Assembly: GCA_009841635.1 (NCBI GenBank)
Contig: VXLJ01000007.1
Location: 166,071-230,070, forward strand
DNA: 64,000 bases
DNA from: Gammaproteobacteria bacterium
GTDB lineage: Bacteria; Pseudomonadota; Gammaproteobacteria; Pseudomonadales; Azotimanducaceae
Reading direction: 5' to 3'
Position numbers and translations under genes: made by a program
Part shown: piece after piece, positions 26,166 through 34,886 of the stretch
Layout of the letters: the number at the start of each line of letters is the position of its first letter
Numbering within the stretch: position 1 is the first letter of the stretch
The notes under the pieces: generated by a model
What the model was told of the DNA's origin: nothing
The model's input: only the letters and a program-made list of their open reading frames with translations
The model's database searches: none

Positions 26166-27728
26166 ATGCCTACAGTCGCCGTCATTGGCGGCGGGCCAGC
26201 CGGGGCGACGGCTGCTGCGCTTTTAGCCAAACGCCGCTTTACGGTTTGCGTGTTCGAGTCCTCACATTTCCCGCGACCACATATCGGTGAGTCGCTGTTG
26301 CCTGCGACCATAGAAGCGCTCGAGTTCAGCGGCGCGGCTGCAAAGGTTCGAGAGGCTGCTTTCACCGTTAAAAACGGCGCAACCATGGCGTGGGGCGTCG
26401 ATCATGCTTTGTGGACTTGGTACTTTCGAGAAACGAATACGTCTCAACCGCATGCATATCAAGTCAATCGAGATGAATTCGATGAGTTGTTGCTTCGCCA
26501 TGCTGCCGCGTGCGGCGCAGAGATATGCGAAGGTGCAGAAGTACGGCACGTCATCTTTGAAGATGGCATCGCGCAAGGTATCGAAGTTAATAACCAATTC
26601 CACGCGTTTGATTACGTCATAGACGCGTCGGGTCAATCATCGCTCATCGCGCAACAACGAAATACCAAGATTTGGGATCAAGACTTCCGCAATTTAGCGA
26701 TCTACCAGTACTTCGAAGGCGGCACTCATTTAGATGGCGACGCGACCGGCAATATTCTCGTTGAGTCCGTCGAAGACGGCTGGCTTTGGAAGATTCCGCT
26801 AAAGCACAACATCTCGAGTGTCGGCTTAGTTGCAGACCGGGAGCGAGCGCTCGCAGCCATACGCCTTACGTCAGTCGAGACCTGGTTTACCACAGTTATC
26901 AAATCATCCGAACATACATCCAAACTATTGCTTGGTGCGAATGCAATCAGTGATTGCACCGCGACTCGCGATTGGTCATATGCGTCCTCGCAATTTACCG
27001 GTTCTCGACATAGCCTGATTGGCGACGCTGCATGTTTCATCGATCCACTTTTCTCCACAGGCGTGCACCTAGCCATTTACAGTGCAACGTTATGTGCGGC
27101 ACTTGTTGCGACCACGTTTTCTGACTCAAACTTAGAAATGCTTGCACGGGAATCTTTTGAACGCCAATATCGCCGGCAATACGAGCACTTTCGCGAACTT
27201 GCGCGATTGTTTTACGGCGCAAATCGAGCCGTCGATTCGTATTTTTGGGAAGCACGCAGAATCACTGGCGCAACGGCCTATTCCCCGCGAGCAGCATTCG
27301 TGCGTGCGGTATCCGGTCAGACTGCGCTGGGGTACGAACGGACTACTTTGTCGCATGGCGTGTTACCCACGGCGTTTACCCTTGCTCTAGAGCATCTTGA
27401 AGGAGACCGTGAAGCTCGACGGACCGCCCTAGGTGAGCTGACTACTTGCGACTTTGCGCTAGGCAAAAATATCGAGGTGGTTGAAACAGCGTTGTTCGCT
27501 GGGACTGTGTATGAGCATGGTCAGGTCATTCGACGCGAAAACTTAGACGATATCCCTGTTTCACCATTTGTCGCAGACATCATCGCACTAGTCAATATAG
27601 AGACGATGTCTCACATGAGATTGAACGCCGCTTTAGCAGCTAAAGGATGGTCAAAAGAAGTGATTCAAACCTCTTTGACGCCGACCCTGCAATTGCTTTT
27701 TGTCGAAGGTGTGATCAATACAACCTGA
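26166..27728 (+). CDS. Flavin-dependent halogenase-like FAD oxidoreductase
   Basis: This 520-residue protein has the FAD-binding start VAVIGGGPAGATAAALLAKR and GESLLP (41-46). Lys69 (AFTVKNGATMAWG) corresponds to the lysine conserved in FAD halogenases. The W-x-W-x-I-P motif is present at 206-211 (WLWKIP), and DPLFSTGVHLA (293-303) is the second halogenase signature. The layout resembles non-tryptophan halogenases that act on phenols or pyrroles, although the same motifs also occur in some hydroxylases. It is the third gene of the cassette, 9 bases behind the luciferase-like gene. Halogenation is plausible but not proven from motifs. Confidence 0.82.
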   Translation: MPTVAVIGGGPAGATAAALLAKRRFTVCVFESSHFPRPHIGESLLPATIEALEFSGAAAKVREAAFTVKNGATMAWGVDHALWTWYFRETNTSQPHAYQVNRDEFDELLLRHAAACGAEICEGAEVRHVIFEDGIAQGIEVNNQFHAFDYVIDASGQSSLIAQQRNTKIWDQDFRNLAIYQYFEGGTHLDGDATGNILVESVEDGWLWKIPLKHNISSVGLVADRERALAAIRLTSVETWFTTVIKSSEHTSKLLLGANAISDCTATRDWSYASSQFTGSRHSLIGDAACFIDPLFSTGVHLAIYSATLCAALVATTFSDSNLEMLARESFERQYRRQYEHFRELARLFYGANRAVDSYFWEARRITGATAYSPRAAFVRAVSGQTALGYERTTLSHGVLPTAFTLALEHLEGDREARRTALGELTTCDFALGKNIEVVETALFAGTVYEHGQVIRRENLDDIPVSPFVADIIALVNIETMSHMRLNAALAAKGWSKEVIQTSLTPTLQLLFVEGVINTT

Positions 27729-27809
27729 CATTACATCCCACCTATTTAAAAACCAAGCAAGGCGTTCAATTTACTACATAAGTCTAAATAATATTTAAAT
27801 ATCAATAAT

Positions 27810-29003
27810 TTATACGAAATAACTACCACCATCCGTATTACGCAGTTTATCACGTGCGATGACCATTCGATGCACTTCTGACGGCCCTTCTCCAATGCGT
27901 TTGACGCGCAATTCCCGATACCAGCGCTCAAGCGGCATTTCTTGTGCCATACCCATGCCACCAAACATTTGCATAGCGCGGTCCACTACTCGGCCTGCTG
28001 TTTCGGTCGCAACTAACTTGCAAACCGAAGCGTCGACTTTGCTGGGCTCGCCGTCGTCAACTTTTTTAGCCGCGTCGTACACCAACAAGCGCGCCGCACG
28101 AAGTTCAACCTCTGAATCGGCAATCATCCATTGCATCGCTTGTTTGTCTGCCAACATGCCATCGCGGGTGGGTCGTTGTTTTACCCAACCGCAAGCCATA
28201 TCCAACGCTTCTTGCGCGATCCCAACGCAGCCTGCAGCATACGGGATTCGCGCATCGACGAGCCACCGTTGCGCGACACCGAAACCCTGCCCTACTTCAC
28301 CAAGCACATTTGAAGCTGGGACTTCGCAGTTGTCCAATACGATTTCGTAAGGCGACAAGGCGCGTATTACACGAATCTCGTTAAACGAAATGCCCGGGAA
28401 TGTCGGTTCGACGATGAATGCAGTTATCTGCGGTGGATTGCCATCTACGCCGTCCTTAGTTTTGGCGAAGATGATCCCGTAATCTGCGCTCTGAGCTCCC
28501 GTGATCCACATCTTGCGGCCATTCAGCAACCACTTGTCACCGTCTTTCGTCGCCCGCGTCGAAATATTGTTACGTGGATCTGACCCACCTGTTGGTTCTG
28601 TAATTGCAACGAATGCGCGCTTTTTGCCATGTACACATGGCACACCGTATTTCTCGATTTGCTCTGGCGTACCTGACCAAATAACGTTAGGCGGACCGCC
28701 ACCGAACGCACCTAGCGCAGGCGCATACGCACCAAGCCGACACTTTGCAGATTCTTCTGCTATTACTACTCGTGTAAGCGCACTTACAGGATTACCACCA
28801 TATTCCTCGGGCACGGAGAGACGCGTCAGCCCCATTTCCTCCGCCTTTTCTTTTAAAAAGCTACGATCATCTTGACCACAGCCTAGGGCGTTATATGGCA
28901 ATTTGTCCTCAATAGGTTTGACGTGTTCACGCATAAAGCGTCGTATTTGCTCGCGGAGCAGTTCAAGCTCTTCGGATTGATACGCCTCTACAACGTCGCT
29001 CAT
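27810..29003 (-). CDS. Acyl-CoA dehydrogenase
   Basis: This 397-residue FAD enzyme has three-domain ACAD features: the N-terminal helical LREQIRRFMREHVKP, AFVAITEPTGGSDPRNNISTRATKDGDKWLLNG (flavin-contact beta domain), WITGAQSADYG, and QMFGGMGMAQEMPLERWYRELRVKRIGEGPSEVHRMVIAR. The last segment contains the GEG region where many ACADs carry the catalytic glutamate. The C-terminal pattern is close to the ACAD10/11-like and caiA-like groups. Reaction: alpha,beta-dehydrogenation of an acyl-CoA, with electrons passed to ETF. It is divergent from the second GST across 73 bases and convergent with the halogenase-like gene. Confidence 0.93.
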   Translation of the reverse strand: MSDVVEAYQSEELELLREQIRRFMREHVKPIEDKLPYNALGCGQDDRSFLKEKAEEMGLTRLSVPEEYGGNPVSALTRVVIAEESAKCRLGAYAPALGAFGGGPPNVIWSGTPEQIEKYGVPCVHGKKRAFVAITEPTGGSDPRNNISTRATKDGDKWLLNGRKMWITGAQSADYGIIFAKTKDGVDGNPPQITAFIVEPTFPGISFNEIRVIRALSPYEIVLDNCEVPASNVLGEVGQGFGVAQRWLVDARIPYAAGCVGIAQEALDMACGWVKQRPTRDGMLADKQAMQWMIADSEVELRAARLLVYDAAKKVDDGEPSKVDASVCKLVATETAGRVVDRAMQMFGGMGMAQEMPLERWYRELRVKRIGEGPSEVHRMVIARDKLRNTDGGSYFV

Positions 29004-29076
29004 AGCATTGCCTAGCTAGAATCAAGTCAGATGGATATTTTCAAAACCGTCTGTTACCACTTTTGAGCGCACATCT

Positions 29077-29685
29077 ATGAAGGTATATCACGTACCAGGG
29101 ACCCGTTCTATTCGGGTTATTTGGCTTTGTCATGAACTCAATACCCCACTCGAGATTGAGACGATCCCAAAGTTCGACGCAGCATTCAAAGCATCGCCCG
29201 AGTGGCGAGCTAAATCGCCAACCGGCAAAGTTCCAGTACTTGAAGACGGTTCGATCGTGATGTACGAATCTGGCGCGATGGTCTCCTATATTCTGGATCG
29301 ATACGGCCCGGGAAGATTGGTGCCAACAGATCCAGAGGCACTTGCGTTATATCACCAATGGTGTTGGTTCGCCGAAGCAACATTTGCTCGACCGTTAGGT
29401 GACATCATCCATCACACTGTCATCAAGCCACCAGAAGAACGCATTGCGCCGCTGGTGCCCGATGCGATGCAACGAGCGCGACTATGTCTGGACGGAACCG
29501 AAGCTTGTCTGGTCGACCGAACTTATTTACTAGGCGACGCATTTTCTGCTGCAGACATCATGATGGGATATTCCATGATGCTTGCCGAACGTACAGGGGT
29601 GCTAACAGATAGTCATCCTGCATCGCAAAGCTATTTTGCGTTATTGCAGGAAAAGGAAGGCTACCAAGCAGCAGTTGCGGCATAG
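29077..29685 (+). CDS. Glutathione S-transferase family protein
   Basis: This 202-residue protein opens with MKVYHVPGTRSIRVIWLCHEL, a GST N-terminal strand-helix with an Arg-Ser-Ile-Arg segment in the catalytic region. It continues with SPTGKVPVLEDG, YESGAMVSYILDRYG and the helical domain signature GDAFSAADIMMGYSM. It resembles short bacterial GSTs of the YibF/beta-like kind. The family conjugates or isomerises electrophiles with glutathione, or reduces peroxides. It is divergent from an acyl-CoA dehydrogenase and convergent with a GPH carrier. The substrate is unknown. Confidence 0.88.
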   Translation: MKVYHVPGTRSIRVIWLCHELNTPLEIETIPKFDAAFKASPEWRAKSPTGKVPVLEDGSIVMYESGAMVSYILDRYGPGRLVPTDPEALALYHQWCWFAEATFARPLGDIIHHTVIKPPEERIAPLVPDAMQRARLCLDGTEACLVDRTYLLGDAFSAADIMMGYSMMLAERTGVLTDSHPASQSYFALLQEKEGYQAAVAA

Positions 29686-29709
29686 ACACTGTACGTGCCG
29701 TTGTATCCG

Positions 29710-31041
29710 CTAGGTTGATTCGGTAGCCAACCGTTCTTTGAGATCGCGGACAATTTTGCCGTGTGCTTGCGCATCAAGCTTGTATACGAAACTTATGAGC
29801 AACAATGCCAGATTGGCTAAAAACGGCACCCCTGCAATGCAGAGAAGAATACCGGTTAGAACTTCTGCGGATTGCACCTGATTCGCAACGAACCCCGTTA
29901 ATGCGAGGATTCCAGGAATCGCGCTTCCCGCAATCGTTTTGCCAAGTTTTTGAAAAAAAGTGGCGGTCGAATTAATGACGCCATCGGCACGCACGTCATG
30001 TGCATGTTGAGCATATTCGATGGTGTCTGCGAGCATCGCCCAACCCAAAACAGCAATCGGCGCACCGCCCAATGCCATCACACAACCCCACACGAACACC
30101 ATGACCACATTGCTTGGGTCATTGAAGTAAAACCCCGCTGCTCCGATCATCGCGACAATTGAACCAATCTGCACGGTCATTGCTTTACCGAACCGCTTGG
30201 TTAATGGTGGTATCAAAACCAACCCTACAAACATGATGACCAACGTCAGAGTGAAAAACCACTCAAGAAGGTCAATACGCTCCATGGTGTATTTGAAGTA
30301 ATACGGCGCTACGGTCTGGCGGAATGCAAACGCCAACATGCCGAGGACGAACAACGTGATCACGGTCCATAGCGGTGGGTTTCGAATCAAGACAGTCATA
30401 GCATTTGGCAAGGAAATCTTCATTTCAGGACGAGCCAAATCGACCCTTTCCTTAGTTCCACCGAATGCCCACCATAGCATCAAGCTGCCCAACACCCCAT
30501 ACAGGATCATCGTGTACTGAAATCCAACGTCCACACCGAAATACTCGGCCATAGGCTTGAAACCGAGCATGACAACCAATGCACCAGAAAACGCGCCGGC
30601 CATACGAAATGAGGTGAGCGTGGCTCGTTCGTCGTGGTCATCAGTTAGAACACTGGTCATTGCCGAGTACGGAACCGTTACGATGGTATAGATCAAGCCG
30701 AACAATATGTAGGTGACGTATGCCCAGACTAGCTTGCCGGTTTCGTTGAAATCTGGAATCGTGAATGTCGCGACCGAAATCAGTGCCAAAGGAATAGCGC
30801 CCCACAATAAATAAGGGCGAAACCGACCCCAACGCGATCGCGTGTGATCTGCCAGATATCCCATGAACGGGTCGCTGAATGCATCCACGAGTCGAGCGAC
30901 CGTGAACACGCCAACTGCAGCCGCGGCTGAAATTCCATAGAAATCCGTGTAGAAATACAATAAAAACGAGAGCGTCGACATGAAGTACAGGTTGATGCCT
31001 GCATCGCCGACGGCATAAGCCAAGCGCGAGCTAAATTTCAT
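29710..31041 (-). CDS. MFS transporter of the glycoside-pentoside-hexuronide (GPH/MelB) type
   Basis: This 443-residue membrane protein has about 12 hydrophobic segments. GPH hallmarks are the start LAYAVGDAGINLYFMSTLSFLLYFYTDFYG, then ARLVDAFSDPFMGYLADHTRSRWGRFRPYLLWGAIPLAL, and ADTIEYAQHAHDVRADGVINSTATFFQKLG in the second half. The family couples sodium or protons to uptake of sugars, glycosides or sugar acids. It is divergent from a type B carboxylesterase, with 134 bases between starts. The pair may import and unmask an esterified glycoside, although nothing in the sequence proves the substrate. Confidence 0.9.
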   Translation of the reverse strand: MKFSSRLAYAVGDAGINLYFMSTLSFLLYFYTDFYGISAAAAVGVFTVARLVDAFSDPFMGYLADHTRSRWGRFRPYLLWGAIPLALISVATFTIPDFNETGKLVWAYVTYILFGLIYTIVTVPYSAMTSVLTDDHDERATLTSFRMAGAFSGALVVMLGFKPMAEYFGVDVGFQYTMILYGVLGSLMLWWAFGGTKERVDLARPEMKISLPNAMTVLIRNPPLWTVITLFVLGMLAFAFRQTVAPYYFKYTMERIDLLEWFFTLTLVIMFVGLVLIPPLTKRFGKAMTVQIGSIVAMIGAAGFYFNDPSNVVMVFVWGCVMALGGAPIAVLGWAMLADTIEYAQHAHDVRADGVINSTATFFQKLGKTIAGSAIPGILALTGFVANQVQSAEVLTGILLCIAGVPFLANLALLLISFVYKLDAQAHGKIVRDLKERLATEST

Positions 31042-31175
31042 CCGTTACAAGTAGCCTAATAGAGTTCTGAGCGGATTGCGCAGTGCGGAATGCTAGTGAT
31101 TAATCGTTAACGCATCACCGGCACTGCAAGCTCTTGAAAAATCGTCATCGCGAATCCAACGAGGAGCGCAACTAA

Positions 31176-32981
31176 ATGAAGAAATTTGCTATCGGGCTCA
31201 TCTTACTGCTGTTATTCGCGCTCGTGGTGATCTATTTCCTGTGGCCAGAAGAAAGCCCAGTAGAGCAGCCTAAAACGATTGAACCGACAACTGCTCGAAT
31301 AACATCCGAAGGCGAATATGTCGGATTTATGGACGCGAACGGCGCCCGCGCTTGGCTCGGCATCCCGTTTGCTGCCCCACCTGTTGGCGAATTGCGTTGG
31401 ACCGCTCCCGTACCACCCGAACGCCACACCGGCATTCGCGAAGCGCTCACCTACGGCGACGCATGTGTGCAATTGCCTAATCAAACGCTGCGCCCAACGC
31501 TTACCGCACAAGGAGGTGTAGTTGGGTCTGAAGACTGCCTCTATTTGAATATTTGGTCACCGCCTAACACCATCGACGCACCCGTCATGTTTTGGATTCA
31601 TGGTGGCGGCAATTCGATCGGTGAAGCAGGCACTTACAACGCATCGAACCTAGCTGCGAAGCACAAACTTGTAGTGGTCACCATCAATTACCGACTGGGT
31701 TTCTTCGGGTGGTTCAATCACCCTGACGTGCTGGCCGTAAGTGAGCAATCAAGCGGCAACTTCAGCACATTGGACATTGTGCGCGCCCTTGAATGGGTTC
31801 GTGAGAATATTCGTAGATTCGGGGGCAACCCAGAGAACGTGACTGTCTTTGGTGAATCCGCTGGCGGCTTCAATACCCTGGCAATGATGGTATCACCAAA
31901 AGCACAAGGCCTTTTCCACCGCGCCATTGTTCAAAGTGGTGGCTTTCAAGCCATTGATCCCGCACTTGGCTACGCATATCAAAGTGAAGGCGGTCATAGC
32001 AATAGCGCTCGTGAAATCGTCAATCGTTTGCTCCTCCGCGACAAAAGCGCAAGTACGACAGAAGAAGCCTCTGAATTGCAAGAGGGAATGCCACCGCAAG
32101 AACTCGCAAACTACCTAAAAAGAAAGACAGCGGCTGAAATCTACTCGACTGTCGCTGGGGAAGGCATCGGAATGTTTGATTTCCCAGGCATGTATGGCGA
32201 CGATGTCGTCCTGCCATCCGCCAACATCGAGGATGTCCTTGCAGAGCGAGCAAACTACAACAATGTGCCAGTGATATTGGGTACGAATCGCGATGAACCC
32301 ACGTTGTTCATGATGCTCTCAGATAAATACGTCGATAGATTTCTTGGTGTATTCCCTTCGCTTAAGGACGAAAACGACTATCTGCGCGTTGTGCATTACG
32401 GGGCTGCTGCATGGAAAGTGCGAGGCGTTCATCAGCTCGCAAAATCAATGGTCGCCGGCGGTCACAAGGATGTCTATTCCTATCGATTTGATTGGGACGA
32501 AGAAACGAGTGTGTTCTTCTTTGACTTATCGAAAGGCCTTGGTGCTGCACACGCGATGGAAATTCCATTTGTGTTTGGCGACTTCGCTAACCTTGGTTTC
32601 CTTTCCGGTTACTTTCCCAACGACGCAGCGCAATTCGATTTGAGCGATCGCATGATGTCGTACTGGGCCGAATTCGCGTATAGCGGGCAACCAGGTCAAG
32701 GTCGCGACGGCAATGAAGTCCCTTGGACTCCGTACGGCGACCAAGATCTGACAACCATCGTATTGGATACTAACACAGATGCAAGTATTCGCATGGTGAA
32801 CGACGACGTGACCTACGAATCGATTCGCGAAGAACTATTAGCGGACAAATCCTTTAATAGCAAAGACCTTCACTGTGAGACCTACGTAACAACATTACGA
32901 GGCACGAGCGTGTTTAGTCAGGAAGATTTCAAGACCATTGGCTGCGAACATATCGATCCAGCCGAAGTCAGCTGGTATTGA
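31176..32981 (+). CDS. Type B carboxylesterase, exported
   Basis: This 601-residue protein has an N-terminal hydrophobic segment (about 4-22) that could be an uncleaved anchor or signal peptide. Type B carboxylesterase signatures are EDCLYLNIW (119-127), the oxyanion HGGG (142-145), FGESAGG with nucleophile Ser228, and AHAMEIPFVFG near the C-terminus for the catalytic His. The ATG at 31176 is preceded by GAGGAG. The family hydrolyses carboxylic esters of many kinds in the periplasm or outside the cell. It is divergent from the GPH carrier. Its exact substrate is unknown. Confidence 0.92.
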   Translation: MKKFAIGLILLLLFALVVIYFLWPEESPVEQPKTIEPTTARITSEGEYVGFMDANGARAWLGIPFAAPPVGELRWTAPVPPERHTGIREALTYGDACVQLPNQTLRPTLTAQGGVVGSEDCLYLNIWSPPNTIDAPVMFWIHGGGNSIGEAGTYNASNLAAKHKLVVVTINYRLGFFGWFNHPDVLAVSEQSSGNFSTLDIVRALEWVRENIRRFGGNPENVTVFGESAGGFNTLAMMVSPKAQGLFHRAIVQSGGFQAIDPALGYAYQSEGGHSNSAREIVNRLLLRDKSASTTEEASELQEGMPPQELANYLKRKTAAEIYSTVAGEGIGMFDFPGMYGDDVVLPSANIEDVLAERANYNNVPVILGTNRDEPTLFMMLSDKYVDRFLGVFPSLKDENDYLRVVHYGAAAWKVRGVHQLAKSMVAGGHKDVYSYRFDWDEETSVFFFDLSKGLGAAHAMEIPFVFGDFANLGFLSGYFPNDAAQFDLSDRMMSYWAEFAYSGQPGQGRDGNEVPWTPYGDQDLTTIVLDTNTDASIRMVNDDVTYESIREELLADKSFNSKDLHCETYVTTLRGTSVFSQEDFKTIGCEHIDPAEVSWY

Positions 32982-33352
32982 TTGCGGCTTACCAAATGTC
33001 GGCGTCAGGTCGCTTTTTGGCCTGCTGAGGCAGCGTTTCCGACTATATCCCGCGTGTGATCGATAGGCGAGTTTTCGTAGGGCATATCACGTCATCGACA
33101 CTAAAACTGGTCGCTGAGTTAACAAATTTGACACGTTCGTCAGGAACGTAAAAATCTCCGGCCGCTACGACTTCGGCCGGAGCGGCCTCAGGGTCGGTAT
33201 GGTCTGCGCGACCGGCCTGTTCTTCGGGCTCCATCCCGCAAGCCAGGCCGCTCAGCTCAATCCGATCGCCACCACGCGCATTTCAAAGTGACCACCCTTC
33301 GGCGGCCCGCCTTCGTGCAGAAACGCTTCCCGCCGTCAGCGTCAAGCTGTGC
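32982..33352. other. Gene-poor, GC-richer patch with a perfect 9-bp inverted repeat
   Basis: These 371 bases contain no gene I can support. The stretch from about 33150 to 33330 is visibly richer in G and C than its neighbours. It contains CTCCGGCCG (33156-33164) and CGGCCGGAG (33174-33182), perfect 9-base arms around a 9-base loop, without a T-run. Short open frames exist on both strands (for example 33043-33234 on the minus strand) but match no family I know. The patch could be a remnant of acquired DNA or a decayed gene. Confidence 0.4.
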
Positions 33353-33667
33353 TTAACAGCCCCCAACCTTCAACGTGCCGTCGCAGTTGTGCAGCTTTTT
33401 GGTTTCATCGATAGTAAAGCGTTGGTTGTTGAGCCTAGCTTCGTTGAGCGGATTCGCCCGTCGACACCGCACCTGGACGCGACAACGGCTGTGATTCCCT
33501 TCCCAGACGACACCATCGTACACCGGATAGCATGAGGCGTTCGCAGAGCTCTCAAAAAACGCCATTCCACACTTCTCATTGCTTGTGCCGGTGACGTTGC
33601 TCATCGTGAACGCAAGTACCACGCCGATAGACACGATACCTAATCGTTTCGCCCATTTCATCCGCAT
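33353..33667 (-). CDS. Small secreted cysteine-containing protein of unknown function
   Basis: This 104-residue protein starts at the ATG at 33667, seven bases after AGGAG; the frame also opens one GTG codon earlier. Residues 1-28 form a signal peptide (basic MRMKWAKR, then hydrophobic IVSIGVVLAF). The mature part is short and polar with six cysteines, in the segments EKCG, ASCY, SRCRVQVRC, HNCDG and a C-terminal GGC, suggesting three disulfides after export. I recognise no family. The neighbours are the GC-rich patch and nucleoside hydrolase. Confidence 0.6.
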   Translation of the reverse strand: MRMKWAKRLGIVSIGVVLAFTMSNVTGTSNEKCGMAFFESSANASCYPVYDGVVWEGNHSRCRVQVRCRRANPLNEARLNNQRFTIDETKKLHNCDGTLKVGGC

Positions 33668-33959
33668 CACAGGTCTCCTCTAACAGCGAATCAAGGACCT
33701 TGCGAAATTATGCCAGAACTGTAGGCGTTCGCAGTTCTCAGTCCATCGACAGCTTACGCTCAATGTTGGGTGATACGCAGTCGGTGAAATAAACAGCCAC
33801 CGAGTTGATGCCTAAATCACTCGCAGCCTACGTGATACGAATGGAGAACTCGTCTCGATTGGCGATGAGCAAACGATTTATGGGCATCGGGACCAAAAAC
33901 ACCAGCGCAACGCTCGGCGTATTTTTGGATTTGTCGCTTAAGGTATCCTCAAAAAGAAG

Positions 33960-34886
33960 CTATGCGGTAGTGAATAACCCGTTAAAAATAGTGTCTTTCA
34001 CGCTTTCAACGTCTGCGTGATACCCGACATTGACGTGTGGTGTAAAGTCCTTAATTCGCAGTCGTTCATCGACAACGGTCATTCCTCGAGTAAGAGTTCC
34101 GGTTAGCTCAACGCTAATTTCGCGTGGTTGGAACTGAAACAAATGAGGATGCGTTACAGCTAAAACTGCGACGGGATCGTGCATGGCCACTTCGTCAGTT
34201 CCAGTGAGACCCGCCAAAGTACGGATTAGACGATCAAAATTCAAGCGAACGAATTCATTTTGATCTGTATTTGGCACACCAGCACAACGCGTGCGCGCTT
34301 CCTCGGCAGAAACTTGCACCTGGTGCGTCAAATTCAAACCTGACAACATTACGTTGCCACCTGCTTGGAAAACTCGGTCTGCCGCTTCTGGATCGAAGTA
34401 GATATTGAATTCGGCCGACGCTGTGACATTGCCACCGTGAGTCGCGCCACCCATGATGGACAACCCGGCGATCTTCCGGATCCACTCGGGATCCCGCGCT
34501 AGCACATGCGCGATGTTGGTCAATGGACCTATTGCTACGACCCAAAGATCCGGCGCTGCCATGTCGAGCAAATACTCAATCGCACTATCACTTGCGATAT
34601 CTCGAGTTGGCTCTGGTAGCTCAATCCCGCCAAGCCCATCTTGGCCATGAACCGCTGTCGCAAAATCCGCTCCACCTTGCAACGGCAGCGCAGATCCCTT
34701 ATGCACTGGTGTATCCACCTCGAGTAACTGAGTGAGTCGCTGCGCATTTCTAGTTGTGTCTTCAATGCGTGTATTGCCTGCGACAGTGGTTATCCCGACC
34801 ACGTTGGCGTAATGGTGCGCCAAGATGAGGGCGATCGCATCGTCGTGACCCGGGTCTGTGTCGACGATCATCGTGGGTTGATTCAT
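33960..34886 (-). CDS. Inosine-uridine-type nucleoside hydrolase
   Basis: This 308-residue protein opens with MIVDTDPGHDDAIALILAH, the calcium-binding DTDPGxDD signature of nucleoside N-ribohydrolases. It continues with the GNTRIEDTTRNAQRL loop, LWVVAIGPLTNIAHVLARDP, GLSIMGGATHGGNVTASAEFNIYFDPEAA and MHDPVAVLAVTHP, which supplies the late Asp. Reaction: hydrolysis of a ribonucleoside to base and ribose. No signal peptide is visible. It stands alone; upstream is a gap of nearly 1 kb, and its 3' end faces a gene-poor region. Purine or pyrimidine preference cannot be told. Confidence 0.93.
   Translation of the reverse strand: MNQPTMIVDTDPGHDDAIALILAHHYANVVGITTVAGNTRIEDTTRNAQRLTQLLEVDTPVHKGSALPLQGGADFATAVHGQDGLGGIELPEPTRDIASDSAIEYLLDMAAPDLWVVAIGPLTNIAHVLARDPEWIRKIAGLSIMGGATHGGNVTASAEFNIYFDPEAADRVFQAGGNVMLSGLNLTHQVQVSAEEARTRCAGVPNTDQNEFVRLNFDRLIRTLAGLTGTDEVAMHDPVAVLAVTHPHLFQFQPREISVELTGTLTRGMTVVDERLRIKDFTPHVNVGYHADVESVKDTIFNGLFTTA

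Noticed and set aside
27746-27964. Short minus-strand frame across the acyl-CoA dehydrogenase 3' end
   Set aside because: It reads the secure dehydrogenase gene in another frame and continues into AT-rich spacer, so it is a shadow.
33156-33182. Perfect GC hairpin considered as an intrinsic terminator for the esterase gene
   Set aside because: It lies about 175 bases after the stop and has no T-run on either side.
33043-33234. Minus-strand 63-codon frame in the GC-rich patch
   Set aside because: No ribosome-binding site, no recognisable domain, and GC-rich DNA leaves open frames by chance on both strands. Kept only as part of the anomalous patch.
33805-34020. Plus-strand 71-codon frame antisense to the end of the nucleoside hydrolase gene
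   Set aside because: It overlaps a secure gene on the opposite strand, has no start signal and no family resemblance.
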